A DNA stretch of 64,000 nt from Gyrodactylus bullatarudis (lineage: Eukaryota > Platyhelminthes > Monogenea > Gyrodactylidea > Gyrodactylidae). The position numbers were made by a program, and so were the translations under genes. Location of the stretch: positions 226,461 through 290,460 of the forward strand of contig SSNU01000051.1 of assembly GCA_012064415.1 (NCBI GenBank), in the 5' to 3' direction. The notes below the pieces were generated by a model. The model was not told where the DNA came from and did not search any database. It was given only the letters and a program-made list of their open reading frames with translations. Each line of letters opens with the position of its first letter. Position 1 is the stretch's first letter. Positions 20,701 to 32,141 of the stretch are shown here, one piece after another.

Positions 20701-23700
20701 CTATAGATAGTGAGTTTGTTTATTTCTTCAAACTACAACAATTACTCAGTCCATTTGACTACTGTATTTAAGGAAGTAACTGTAAATTCTCATCAGCTAC
20801 GTCATAAAAAATATTCCCTAATATTTTATGTATTGGAATTTGTAAAAAATAACAAATACAGTTGATATAACATCTTGCTTTTAGACATTAAACCTACTAG
20901 CAAAGTGTGGTCAACTGGTAATTACTAGATCCATGTGAATGTAACTTGATGGAGATTGTCTTCTCACACCTAGATGTCAGAATTCGGATAAGCAAGTGTC
21001 AATTCCATAAGAGAGTCAAATAATATTCAACTCACGTTGGCAGATGTAGACGCGTTTTGTCCTTATTAGGACTCGTCAGTACACCATAGCGAGGATTCGA
21101 AGCCAGGTCTTCAACGTTGCGAGGCAACGCTTCTGGCATCTAGGTGTGAGAAGACAATCTCCATCAAGTTAGATTCACATGGATATAGTAATAACCAGTG
21201 ACCACACTTTACTAGAAGGTTTAATGTCTAAAAAACACTGTAATTTCTACATTGTGCTTATTTACAAAAAACCAGTGTGTAGGTGGTGTCAATACTATGG
21301 GAGTGTTGAGTGATAGGAGGCGAACGAGGGTTCTGGCCTAGTGGTTAGAAGCGTTGCCAGACCAACGTTGAAGACCTCGAATCCTCGCTATGGTGTACTG
21401 ACGAGTCCTAATAAGGACAAAACGCGTCTACATCTGCCAACGTGAGTTGAATATTATTTGACTCTCTTATGGAATTGACACTTCCGAATTCTGACATCTA
21501 GGTGTGAGAAGACAATCTCCATCAAGTTACATTCACATGGATCTAGTAATAACCATTGACCATCTTGCTGGCTCTATAGATTTTAGCTAATATTTGATAA
21601 TTTCCAAACCAACTTTATCCAATGATTTTAAAACATTTTTTCATGATTCCCTTTTGATAGTCTATCTTAAACTATTCAAGTTTGCTATCATGCTAAATTT
21701 TTGCTAGCCAGGCATAAGAATACCATTGATATTTGAGCTTATTTTCTGAGAGGGGAGTAGAATTCCTGAATTCATGATCCTTTTTGTTCGAAATTATTAA
21801 ATCTGTCAATGTACAGAGATGATAAGTTAACTCAGAACAAGCTATGTATACTCTTAACGCATGAGATCAATGAGCAGTTCCATCAACAGACTCTTTCGCA
21901 TTTTTACCTTAAACCTTCAATATCTCAGTTATTTTGTAATTATATTCCTTTTGACATTAACGGCGGAGTGTTCGAAAAAAAATAATGTAAATCTATGTAA
22001 ATCAGACCCTAGTAAATTGTTCTAAACGATTCTAAATGAGATTCTTATGGGAATTTTAATCAAAAAGTCGATTTTCTATTGAAAAGTCGATTATCTACTA
22101 CTAACGAGTAGATAAAAAAATCCACGTTTAGATATCTCTCTGAGACTTTTACCTCACGAAAGGATCAAGTATTTCTGTGAGAGAATCAAACTTGAAATTT
22201 TCTTCCTTTAGCTATCTTACTGGATCATTCGTTTCATGATCTTGGAATACATTGTGAAGTATATATTTGTCATAATCTTATTTTTAGCAACCTACTTGAA
22301 AGTGGTAATTTACAATATTTAAAAAGAATTTAAGAATAAACTATGTACTTGAATTAAAACTTGATGCATGAATTACAGTTCAATCAATTATCAAACTATT
22401 TTCTCTCAACAAAACACACACTTGATATTGATGAGTTTCAATCGATTTTTTTCATTTCTTGATAAAGAGAAAACTCTCCTGTCTCTATTAATGTGTTTAG
22501 CTAGTCCAAAAGGATAAAATATATTTTTCTCAAATCAAAATCGATTCATAAAAGAGTCTCGCCTTTCTTGATTACAATTTCAATTCTAATACACTTTATT
22601 TGATACACTTTTAATTGTAAACAGGGTTTAGGTAAATTCTCATGATAATGTAAGTGAACTATTTTTTTCAACATAACCCCAACTTTAAACTAAACAATGT
22701 ATCAATAAAAATTGTATAATAATATTACTCAACTGGAGCCAGCACTGGCGTCCTTTCACTACTGAAAACTTTGAATCAGGATATGGGCTTTATTTTGGCC
22801 TAACTTTTTTAGAAATGCTTTGAGAATTTTTGATGGTTCAGAAACTCTTTATTTTTTGTAAGAAAATAAAAACAAACAACGTTTTACGACAACTTCAGAG
22901 TAAAACGATTGTTCTTCTGAAATTTGAGAATATCAAAGATGTATCTTGAAGACTCTTGTATTAATAATCCTAATCTTGAAAAATGCAGCTGAATATTTTG
23001 GTTTAATTTATAGTTTTGAGTATTCTGAAAAAATTCGAAAGCAACTTCCTTTTTATGGATGACCACAGTTTACTCCAAAAATTATTTGTAGATAGAAGAG
23101 AAGGGGTTTTTTTATTCCCCAAATGTACATTTCTTAATGACACATCAGTAGTGAAACATGATAAAAGTTTAAAATTGATTGAAAATAATATTTTACAAAG
23201 AAGTATAGTAAAAGTTGAAAAATTAGATAAAAATGTAAGCTGAAAAAAACTAAAACTCTTCAATAGATAGCAACAGTGAAGAGAAAGTTGAAAAAGCTCA
23301 CATCGGCCAGGGTAATTGAACGTTACGAGAGTAATTCTTCTGAACACAGATTCGCGTTGAAAGTGATTGAGAAATTAGAAATTAAAGCTTCATGGTTCTC
23401 CTGTTTGATATGTCTGGTCACCGCTGTGTCCTTCTTGAGGTGATTGTTAGATCTGGTTGACAATTTTCCAATCGTATGTCCTATATAGAAAGTTCCACAG
23501 TCGCACAAGATTTCATAAATTAAAAGAGTATTTTCTTCAGGCTTTAGTAAATCCTTATAAATGGGTTTTAAATACTATTCTCAATTTTATATTATCATAA
23601 TGTTGATCAATTGGATTAACCAGTCGTCTCCTTACAACAATTATCGTCTGATTTCAAGTCTAGAAAATAAGTTTGGGTTTTGAATGACTTTTAGAAAGTC

Positions 23701-26700
23701 AATTTTTCATACCAAAAATTAATTTTAAAAAGTTAAACACCTTCTCGTTCTAATAAAATATTATCAATAATAAGAATGGAACAGCATGCTAGTCCTCATT
23801 GTTACAGATTAGAATATAGTTGATAAATTCCACTCTCCAAATTTATTTATTGTATATTGCATTGTTTATTGAAATAGGTCTCCTGCCGAATTGTTGCTAC
23901 GTCAGTTCTACAAGTCAACCGGATACTACTACCTCTAATGAGGTCATAACAAGGAGTCCCACAACAGCTTGCATGGACTATCAGAGTGCCAATGATGGCC
24001 AAGAGAAACATGATAATCTAGATGCGAGAGTCTGCAGTGTCCTTGATGATGACGAAGGCTATCTAACCTCGAATAATCTAGATAACTCAACAAATTCCAT
24101 TAGTGGAACAAACTCCTCTTCCCTTGTTGTCCAATGTCCCAGTGCTACTCAATCCAACTCGATCCTTCCATTGATTCATGTTTCCACAGAAAAGTCATTG
24201 AGTCCCCTACAGACTGAATCCAATGCGGGCCAGTCGAACCAGCTTAACAACTGCACCCTAACCCCGGTAAAGACCCCACAAGGAGAAGACTTTGACAAGG
24301 AGAAGTCCGACAATACTTCCGACCATCAGCATCATCCTCATGACCAGGGTTCCGAAGAGACCTTCCTTTATCTCAGCACTAATGAAGATGGGGATCCCCA
24401 GATTGTCGAAGGCACGCATTGGCAGGCCAACTCCTCTTCTACTTCTGCTACAGAAAATCATCCTGACCAACCCTCAAAGAAGATGAATGTGAGTAAAAAT
24501 TTTGAACCATCTCCTTGAGTAGTCACACTCACTCCGAACAATTCACGAGGGTAGTTACTTTTCTGATATTTAATTTAATGTATTTTTAAAGCGTGAAAGT
24601 CATCCTCTGAGTTATGGAATTGCCCATTTCTCTCACAATATCCCACGATATAAAACAAGGTTCTCTTGATAATAAGGTAAAACTTGAGAAACTCATTAAA
24701 CGACCAAGATATTTCAGATTTTAGTGATTGCCTAGTAAAAATTCATTGAAAATTGACCGGCTATTTGAACAGTTCTGGATTTTTAAAACTGAATGATGTA
24801 ACGGTGGAACAATCTCGAAACATGCTTCAATACATAAAAATGTTTAGAATTAATAATTCTCTCAGAAAGTTTCACCCTACCCATCACCCTAGTCGCCATT
24901 ACTCTTTTGTTCTGGCTTCGTAGATTCTTCATAGACAACAATTTAACTGGATTAATTCATCATCACTAATTTCAGCTCGAAAAGGTTGATTTAAAACTAT
25001 CCTCGATGTTAGGAATAGAGATTTGTGTTCGAACCCAGCTAAAGCTAATTTTGATATGAGGTCCTAGGAATCTCAGCTCGAATAAATATTAGGATTCATT
25101 AGGGAAAAATATGCTCAATTTCTAGATTTCGATTTGACAAAATAATTAATGATGATGCTAAATCTATTCACCTGATTATTATCGTTTGTTAGTTGAGTTT
25201 AGATTTCCTGATCATTTTCACTACTTGGAAATTCCATTGATTCATAAACTGTCTTTTAACTTATTTTATGGCTATATGTATTCGGCTTCCTTTTCTAGTT
25301 CTGACTGTGAAAATCTTCTTATGACCACTGTCCCACTTTCAAATCATGGAATATTTTTTCAGAATTTCTACACGCTAAAGCTGGGAAATATTATAATGTT
25401 TCGATAATTATCGATTCTAAACTTTATGAATACATATGAATAATACAGCACCTATACTTACAAAGATTAACTAGAAATATTTCGTTCTAGGTACCTATAT
25501 TACCCAAGCAACTAGTTTCCTCACCTCTCCCATATCTTAATAGCTAAGCGTAAATTCTTGTACAGATATCAAATTCTTGTGTCATCAAAATTTCTGATTT
25601 TTGTTCAACTGTTTGAGTGCATAACTTACAGAATATATCCTATATTAGTTGAAATTCTTTCTTTGGAATTCTGTACATCTCTCTAATATGGTTTAAAGTT
25701 TTGATGTAGATGCTACCTGATTATTAGAGCTGCTGATATTCTTCCTGGTTGTAAATTTGGTTGACTGACCAATGAAATTGTTCCATGAATCAGGGCTTGA
25801 AGGTTTCAGGAGACGAAAAGAGAATTTCTAGCCTCGGGATTTTTTGTGATTGTTATCGTTAATTTTGTAGCGTAAACTAACTTGAAAGTTTGAGTAAAAG
25901 AATTTGTACAGAAAGAGTTAGAGCTATCTTCAAAATGGGATTAGATCATTGAAGCTCATTCGAGCCAATTGAGTGAAAATAGACCAAATAGTACTTTTTA
26001 AGAGGCCCTAATAAATTATTAGCCATCTGTTAATTTATCAAGGCAATATCTTGTTCAATAAATGCAAAATTCATCAAAAGAGAGTGCCAAAATTATAACT
26101 AATTCAAATGTTATTGCATTACTAGACTGACGATGATTCCATCAGAAATAGACAGGATGACGAAGATGACGTTAAGGATATCAAGAACGAAGAGTCTGGT
26201 GATTTGAGTACTGCTCCTTCCAGCAGTACTGGCCAAAGGACTGTGGATAAGCCCAAACTCAAGCCCAGCCTGAATGGAGCCAAGAAGAAACAAAAAATCA
26301 ACAAGAACATGATCAATACAATGGTTAAGATTGTAAGTGGTCAAAAATTAGAATTACTTATCATTTGCTCTTGATTACTTTTTTCACCTCATGCACGGTC
26401 TTCCACCTTTTCTACACCTAGCTAATGATGATGAAGATGGGAATTTATGCTTTTTTTCAAAATTATGAATTTTTTCATCAAGAAATCGGATTTGATCAAG
26501 ATTTTTTGGATTCTTGATCGTAGGTTCCACTTTCAGGATCTGAAGAAAAAATCAAATTTTAAGAAAGTTATGGCATATTTCAAATCAAGCGATGGCGCCG
26601 AATTCCCATTTTTTTGAACTTTGAGTTGATAATTTAGGATCACGAATAGTCAAAGAAATCCGCTCATCTTCTTGTGAAAATCGAATTTGATTTTTTGAAC

Positions 26701-29700
26701 ATTTTCACTACTTGAAAGTCGATGGAATTTTGATGATTCAAGATCCCTGGAAATTGGCGACTCCATTGAAATTTTCATGGTCATAATCGGTTTCTTAGAC
26801 TAATCGTGATCCTAGAAAACAACTTTTGATCACTCTCTCACTTTTAAATCAACAAAAATTATCTACTTAAAGTTCAAAAAAATGGGAATTCGGCGCCATC
26901 GCTTGATTTACAATATGCCATAACTTTCTTAAAATTTAATTTTTTTCAAATTTTTTTTCTTCAGATCCTGAAAGTGGAACCTACGATCAAGAATCCAAAA
27001 AATCTTGATCAAATTCGATTTCTTGATGAAAAAAATCAGATTTTTGTAAAAATCATAAATTCCCATCTTCATACTAACTAGCTTTATATTTATATTGTAG
27101 TATACCTTGGTATATTGAATAAAGTTGTAAAAAACCTAGATTCGCGAAATATTTCTTCCATCAAAGGTTCTATCTTCAATCTTGGAGCCGTTCAGAAGAT
27201 TAGTCTAAAATTAAATTGATATAAGAAATTACTGGACGCTTTTCTCTTATTTTAGTTACATTAAGTGATTTAGCAAAATTGGCCTAATTTGCAATATAGT
27301 GTACAACATTTTTGTTTTTTGCCGAGATCTGGTCTATAATCGAGTGAAATGACTTTTATTTTCGGCTGTAGCTGCTATATCTATCTTGAATTTTATCTCG
27401 ATAAATGTCATAAAAACATGAATCATAAATCTCATGAAACTTCTAGCACATTGGTGAATATTTCATTTTAACCGCCCCCCCTAAAAACAAGGTTATGGAA
27501 GAATTTTTCATTTAATTTTAGGATGAAAACGGTGAAATTCTATCGACAATTCCCCTTACTGATGGCATTGACGTCAGTGGAGCAGTTATCATGGCCAATG
27601 GTGGAAGTAATACTCCTATAGATCGTAAAGGACGACCATGTTCATTCCCATGTCCAGCTTGTCCTAGAAGATTTGCCTTTCAGTGTCGACTTGCTGCTCA
27701 TCTCCGATGTCATACCAACATTCGACCGTTCATGTGCCATGAATGTGGGCGGGCTTTCACCCAAAAGGGTTATCTCGCACGACATGCTGCTGTCCATCGA
27801 ATCGATCGACCATTCATGTGCAAGATTTGCAATAGGTCGTATAAGCACTATGGAAGTTTAGTCAATCATAGGCGTACTCATGCACGAGCGGGTGGAGCTG
27901 GTGAATCTGATCAAGCCTCGACAACATCCAATTCAAACTTTCCCAATGACTCGAATTCCATCGTTCAAGAGAACACAACAAAAGCAGTCTTGTTAAATGG
28001 ACAGACAGTGATTCTTTCACATTCTGGAGAACTAACGGCCACCACTGCTGCTGCCTCCTCGAATTCCATTAAGCCTATGCAACATTCTACACCAAAGTCG
28101 AATCGAGGCAAGGGCAGTCGCGGCAACTCTTCGAATTCCGTATCTGCTGCAGCTACCACAATCTTTGCTCAGCACCCACATCAGCAACAACTGATCGCAG
28201 CCCAACATCAACCCCAGCAGATCCTCTTATCTTCAGGAGTTCCACAGACACCAACAGCCCTGCTCAACAACTCAAACATGATTATTGGTCAAGTGGACGC
28301 CAATCAATTCCAATTGACAGCACGCGCGATCCAGGCAGCCTCAACCGCCAATCAACTCAAGCAACCAATGCCAACCGCACAACAGCAAATCCTACAGCAG
28401 CAACAACAACAACAACAAAACGGTGTTGCTGTAGCCAGTGCTGCTAATCTCTTGGCCAACCTAAACGGACAAATCTATGTTACACCCGAGGGTCTCGTAT
28501 ACTCTGGCAACGCCGTCAACTTCCAGACAATCGGGAGTAATGTTGGAAAGCCAATGATTCTACATCATCCACAAGTAGCGCCTCAACAGCAACATCAACA
28601 GACATTTTTAACCTCCTCGGGCCAACAAATTCAACAAATTGTCCCCATCAACAAGGTACGTTCTACTTTATTCTTTTTTTTCAAAAATTGTTTAATTCTA
28701 TTTCAATACTAAGGTTTGTATACCTTTTTTCAGTTCTATATCAATATGAGTAATAGTAAACTAATATGTATTCATTTAAAAAAAAAGAAAAAAACTGAGC
28801 TGAGCAAAAAGAAGTTTTTATTATAATTATTGGTTTCTGAACTCATGGGGGGGAGAGAAAAGTATTCTCACAAATTTATAGTTACATCTGATTATGAAAA
28901 ATTATTATTTAAATAAGTTATGATTCTCTGGGAGTCCCAGACTGGGACTAAAGTGTTGAGATATTTGGAAAATAAGTATTATGTACAATATATACATGGA
29001 ATCTTTTTAAAGAAAATAGTTTTTGAATAGGTTGTGGGATGATGGCACAAGATCTATGAGAAAGTTGCAAGTTGATTTCAGGTTCTCTGAAGGAATTTTT
29101 GCAATGTTAATCCTCAGTCTCGCTTGCAATGGAATGATGTTATTTGAAAGGATTGATTAATCTCTTTGGTTTCTTGTGTTGTGCGATGAATCTCTATTGA
29201 ACATTGTTGAGTTGTAAAGTATGATAGATGACGAGATTCTTCTAATCCAAATAGGAAAAAGAGATGCTAATCTGAGGCATTCTCTATAGCTTTGCGGTCC
29301 AAAACAAGATTTTAGGAATTTAAATTGAATTTGTTCAATCTTTTTGGTCGATTCAAAAGATATTCCCAGGACCAGAGCAGCAGCGTAGTCGAATTTGGAG
29401 AGAATAAAGGATTTAAAAAGAGTCAGCTTCAGTTGACGAATTTAGTGAGAGAAAACAGACGTATATTACACAGTGATTAACGTTATATTTCGCCAGGTCT
29501 CTCTAGACTCTTCATATAAATACCAACACAATGCGAAATTTTGTGCACTTCCATTGGTTGAGCTGATTGTAATTACACACTACTACAACTACTAAAAATG
29601 GTCATGTATTTTATCTTTAGCATGTAATTTATCAATTTTTAAGCTAAAATCTTTTTAAGGCTCTGGTGATAAAACTTTTCACTGAATCTCTTGTCAGACT

Positions 29701-32141
29701 ATGAGAACAGCTTTATTTTCATAGAGAAGTAAAGTCAATGTACAAATTCCTCTGATTATCATGAATCAATAATTCATGTAAATTTTCAAATAAGTTCATA
29801 AAACTATTTGAAATCCAAGATACATTAAGCACCAATAATACATGGTACATTCCTTAAAGGACCATTAGATGTATTACTTTGAGAGTTTGAGTTAAAAATT
29901 GTAATTTACGATAAAGGTGTAAGAATTAAGTATAAATGCTAGCTGGAAAAAAAACACACCAAAACTCTTCTAATAAATTTCCAACAGGGGAAAGAAATGT
30001 GAAAAAGTCACATGTTGGCCAAAGCAATTGAAGATTATAGGAATAGTTTTTCTGTTTTAATTTAAATTCAATTGGACTTTGATAATCGTCATTAGAATAA
30101 GCAATAAAAGTGTTTGTATCACACTGATGAGTATACCCGAAATAAAAGCCTTATTCATGAAATAACTGGCATTATCATCTTCTTACTTTTACAATATTTA
30201 AAAATTTTATTCATTTCCAAGTGAGACGGGAAAACTGATTACTATAGTCTCAGTTTTAATTATGAAAAACCATCCTTTGACTTCGAAAAATTTCAGCTCA
30301 AAAGAATTCTTGAAATTCAAATCGGTTAGCTCTAAATTCGAATTTTCTTTTAGATTGAAGAAGTCTTGACAGCTGTTCAACTGGATCAGCAAACCTTTGG
30401 ACAGGCCCAACAGATATCACCCCACCAAGCTGGAGTCCAGTCTGGACCTAGCTCAACCATTCATCTCTACTCAACACAATCGGCTCATCAATCTTCCTCA
30501 GATCGATTGGCCAATTCAGCTGTGGCCAATAATGCCCTAGCAGCCATTGGTCTTGCCTCACACCAACAACACGCAACCCTCCAGAATAACTCGATCAGTC
30601 AACAGCAACAACAGCAGCAGCAACAACACCATCAGTCTCAACAGTCACAACAGAACTCGGTCCTCGTCAGTACTGCCTCCCATCATGGACACCAACACCA
30701 GCCGAATTCACAACAACCTCAGCCCACGATCATCACTCTGGGCCAGTTACATGCTGCCTTTAATAGCAATACTGGGAATCCACAACAGCATCAACAACTT
30801 GCAACAATCACCTCACAAGTAAGTCATCCCTTCATACATTTTCTTAGGTCTTATCGTGAGTTTTCCATAAATACAGTAGGGATAGTCGGCCTGAAAAAAA
30901 TATTTCTTGAGGCATGAATGATACCTACACGTTCCGAGACCAAATCTTTTTACTCTTGCTGTTAAAAACTAACAAGTAGTATCATTTTTAGTCTTCAGAA
31001 ACAAATCAAGATTTGCCTTGTCTTAATTTCATTTTCGAAAGATACTAATCTTATGAAAGTTAGCTGTGTAAAGCATATTCTGATTGTTTTTTTTATTTGC
31101 TCCTGAAAATCCGCCTATCCACTCCTGATATACGGTAGCTAATAATCCCTTATTATTTTAAAGAGGTTAGTAAATCTTTACCTAAAAAGACCCGGCGAAA
31201 TACAACGTTTATCACTAAAATATACGACCGTTTCTCAAACCTTTCTGATGAGTTTAGAAACCAATAGTCTTGAGAAAGTCTTGAAAATATTATCGTAAAA
31301 AGAGTTCATTCCCATACGATTAAAACCTTGAATATGAGAAAAAGAACCCATCCAAGATTGTTTATTAGACCATGAGTCCAGTGCAATATCCTGAAAGATT
31401 TACTTTTTGACCACATTTTTGGTGTGTCATATGATCCTAAAATTGAGTAAAGTCCGATCAAATCTTTATATCAAAATTTGCCTAGAAATTTGCAAAGAAC
31501 ATGTATAATTTTTCTTATTTTAAGAAGCTGAATATGAATATGATAAACCAATTCTTTTCTCTCATTAGGCGAACCAACAACTTCATGCTCAACAACACTT
31601 GATATCCGGCGGTCATGCCACAGCCCAAGGCTCCATTCATTCCCTTGGTGGTCACCAATGGTCCACAGCCTTCCCAACAAACGAGACAACTCCCAGTGAG
31701 ACTTCCTCTGGTGATCCCAATTCAACAGTCAATGGCCAACAACCTGGTAGCAATCAACACCTGATTCACACCTCCGATGGCCAGACAACGATGGTCACCT
31801 GTCTACCAGTCACTTTTTCCACTTCCACTAATGGAAATGATCCCCTCGGAGGCAATATAACCCCAGATCAGCTCCAACAGCACATGCTTCAACAACACCA
31901 TCACCAGCAACAACAACCCGAGCCAGTCTCACATCAGCTGCAACATCAACAAAACCAAGTCTTCCATTTCCTACAGTCTGGTACCAATGGAACCCAAAGT
32001 ATTGTCACACTTCCCGGCTATTACCTACCCACTCTGGCCACAGCTAATCTAAACTCTTCCACCACCTCTGGGACAAATCCCAGCAATGATGGCCAACAAA
32101 ATCAGCCGAACAACTCCTCTGGCAATGCAACTTCCAATTAA
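17717..32141 (+). CDS. C2H2 zinc-finger, glutamine-rich nuclear protein, 8 exons
   Basis: Exons 17717-17991, 18033-18252, 20232-20709, 23878-24488, 26126-26332, 27522-28655, 30354-30818 and 31569-32141 join in frame (3963 nt, 1320 residues); each junction has GT/AG and matching phase. Fingers: a classical C2H2 starting at Cys93 (CQTCGRKFRMKARLLIH), split by a 41-bp intron just before its first Cys; a C2HC-like one (CGRCGLQFASF); a third at about 192-215 (CRLCKRLL...H..VFH); then three linked fingers at about 641-717 (CPACPRRF, CHECGRAF, CKICNRSY). Between them are acidic and S/T/N-rich stretches, and the C-terminal half is Q/H-rich. This is probably a DNA-binding transcription factor; I cannot name an orthologue. 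Large introns (0.75-3.2 kb) are loaded with transposons. The exon 3 start is the least certain junction. Confidence 0.8.
21043..21085 (-). ncRNA. type I hammerhead ribozyme, minus copy (A12 variant)
   Basis: Read on the minus strand: GGTGTA (helix I), CTGACGA, stem II GTCCT-AATA-AGGAC, AAAA, a minimal helix III CGCG, then TC and TACATC closing helix I. The ribozyme sequence is the same as the plus copy at 21392-21434. The usual GAAA is AAAA. Confidence 0.75.
21334..21384 (+). promoter_or_regulatory. tRNA-like RNA polymerase III boxes A and B
   Basis: Box A TGGCCTAGTGG (21334-21344) fits the TRGYNNARNGG consensus exactly. Box B is ACCTCGAATCC (21374-21384), three changes from GGTTCGAATCC. Between them an anticodon-like arm CGTTG/CAACG survives, and CGAGG (21324-21328) can pair with CCTCG (21383-21387) as an acceptor-like stem. 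The minus copy has a better box B, GCTTCGAATCC (21093-21103), but has lost box A. This places a tRNA-derived promoter directly upstream of the hammerhead. Confidence 0.6.
21392..21434 (+). ncRNA. type I hammerhead ribozyme, plus copy (A12 variant)
   Basis: Helix I is GGTGTA (21392-21397) pairing with TACATC (21429-21434). CTGACGA (21398-21404) matches the CUGANGA core. Stem II is GTCCT (21405-21409) and AGGAC (21414-21418) with an AATA loop. Then comes AAAA (21419-21422) where GAAA is expected, a two-base-pair helix III (A and C pairing with G and T around GC), and C17 at 21428 as the predicted cleavage site. All elements are present except G12. G12 is the general base in the hammerhead mechanism, so activity as read is expected to be low. 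Confidence 0.8.
21600..22220 (+). repeat. piggyBac-type MITE, degraded copy
   Basis: Parallels the MITE at 16691-17395: ATCCAATGATTTTAAAACAT, then GCTAGCCAGGCATAAGAAT and the ATGAGATCAATGAGCAGTTC segment recur in order. The TTAA-bounded terminal repeats are not recognisable, so both ends are lost. It lies in intron 3 of the zinc-finger gene. Confidence 0.65.
23003..23590 (-). pseudogene. Penelope-like GIY-YIG fragment
   Basis: The minus-strand frame has MCDCGTFYIGHTIGKLSTR and LKKDTAVTRHIKQENHEA, closely matching the GIY-YIG end of the copy at 3551-4906 (CDCEPSYIGRTIRKLSTR). The 3' flank at about 23120-23300 also matches. The reverse transcriptase is absent, and a deletion/frameshift follows the ISNFS block. 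It lies in intron 3 of the zinc-finger gene. Confidence 0.75.
25441..25500 (+). repeat. short dispersed repeat shared with 57475-57560
   Basis: ACAAAGATTAACTAGAA..TATTTCGTTCTAGGT here matches the reverse complement of the right arm and flank of the small inverted-repeat element near 57381-57527. Only one arm is present. Confidence 0.5.
26424..27084. repeat. intronic foldback element
   Basis: The left arm begins after CTAGCT (26418-26423) with AATGATGATGAAGATGGGAA; the right arm ends CCCATCTTCATACTAA before CTAGCT (27078-27083). GGATTCTTGATCGTAGGTTC on the left and GAACCTACGATCAAGAATCC on the right are exact complements, as are GATGGCGCCGAATTCCCATT and its mate near 26890. Arms are about 245 bp, nearly meeting at the centre. 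It sits in intron 5 of the zinc-finger gene and would be transcribed as a hairpin. Confidence 0.8.
28968..29447 (-). pseudogene. jockey-like retrotransposon 3' end, 5'-truncated
   Basis: Matches the minus-strand region 8457-8900 base for base over long runs (for example CAAGATCTATGAGAAAGTTG). It contains no reverse transcriptase. At its 3' end it has the uninterrupted sequence ACAATATATACATGGAATC where the other copy carries the Ginger-type insertion. Lies in intron 6 of the zinc-finger gene. Confidence 0.7.
29840..30055 (-). mobile_element. Penelope-like 3' fragment
   Basis: CAATTGAAGATTATAGGAAT and surrounding sequence match the 3' end of the copy at 3500-3600, including the last codons of the endonuclease frame and the 3' flank. 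It is truncated abruptly at about 30055 and followed by a segment with a hammerhead-like core. Confidence 0.65.
30110..30185 (+). other. hammerhead-like core beside a Penelope fragment
   Basis: CTGATGA (30124-30130), an eight-base insert, GAAA (30139-30142), and a possible four-pair helix III (ATAA with TTAT) resemble a hammerhead. Stem II reduces to one G-C pair and helix I is weak. A second copy lies on the minus strand at 57615-57690. It may be a decayed pseudo-LTR ribozyme; I would not call it active. Confidence 0.3.

Larger units (their letters stand above)
20880..21560. mobile_element. composite hammerhead-ribozyme retroelement with 9-bp duplication
   Basis: The 681-bp unit is flanked by CATCTTGCT (20871-20879 and 21561-21569). 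It holds a minus-oriented monomer (HHR at 21043-21085) bounded by long inverted repeats (about 20881-20978 and 21137-21234), then a plus-oriented monomer with tRNA-like head (21321-21390), hammerhead (21392-21434) and tail (21435-21560). Tail sequence CATCTAGGTGTGAGAAGAC occurs at 21137 and 21496, and inverted at about 20962. Inverted, partly tandem monomers with hammerheads resemble Penelope pseudo-LTRs or Schistosoma Sm-alpha-type elements. It lies in intron 3 of the zinc-finger gene. Confidence 0.7.

Noticed and set aside
30547..30822. 91-codon frame over the glutamine-rich exon
   Set aside because: It is a shifted-frame shadow of exon 7 of the zinc-finger gene.
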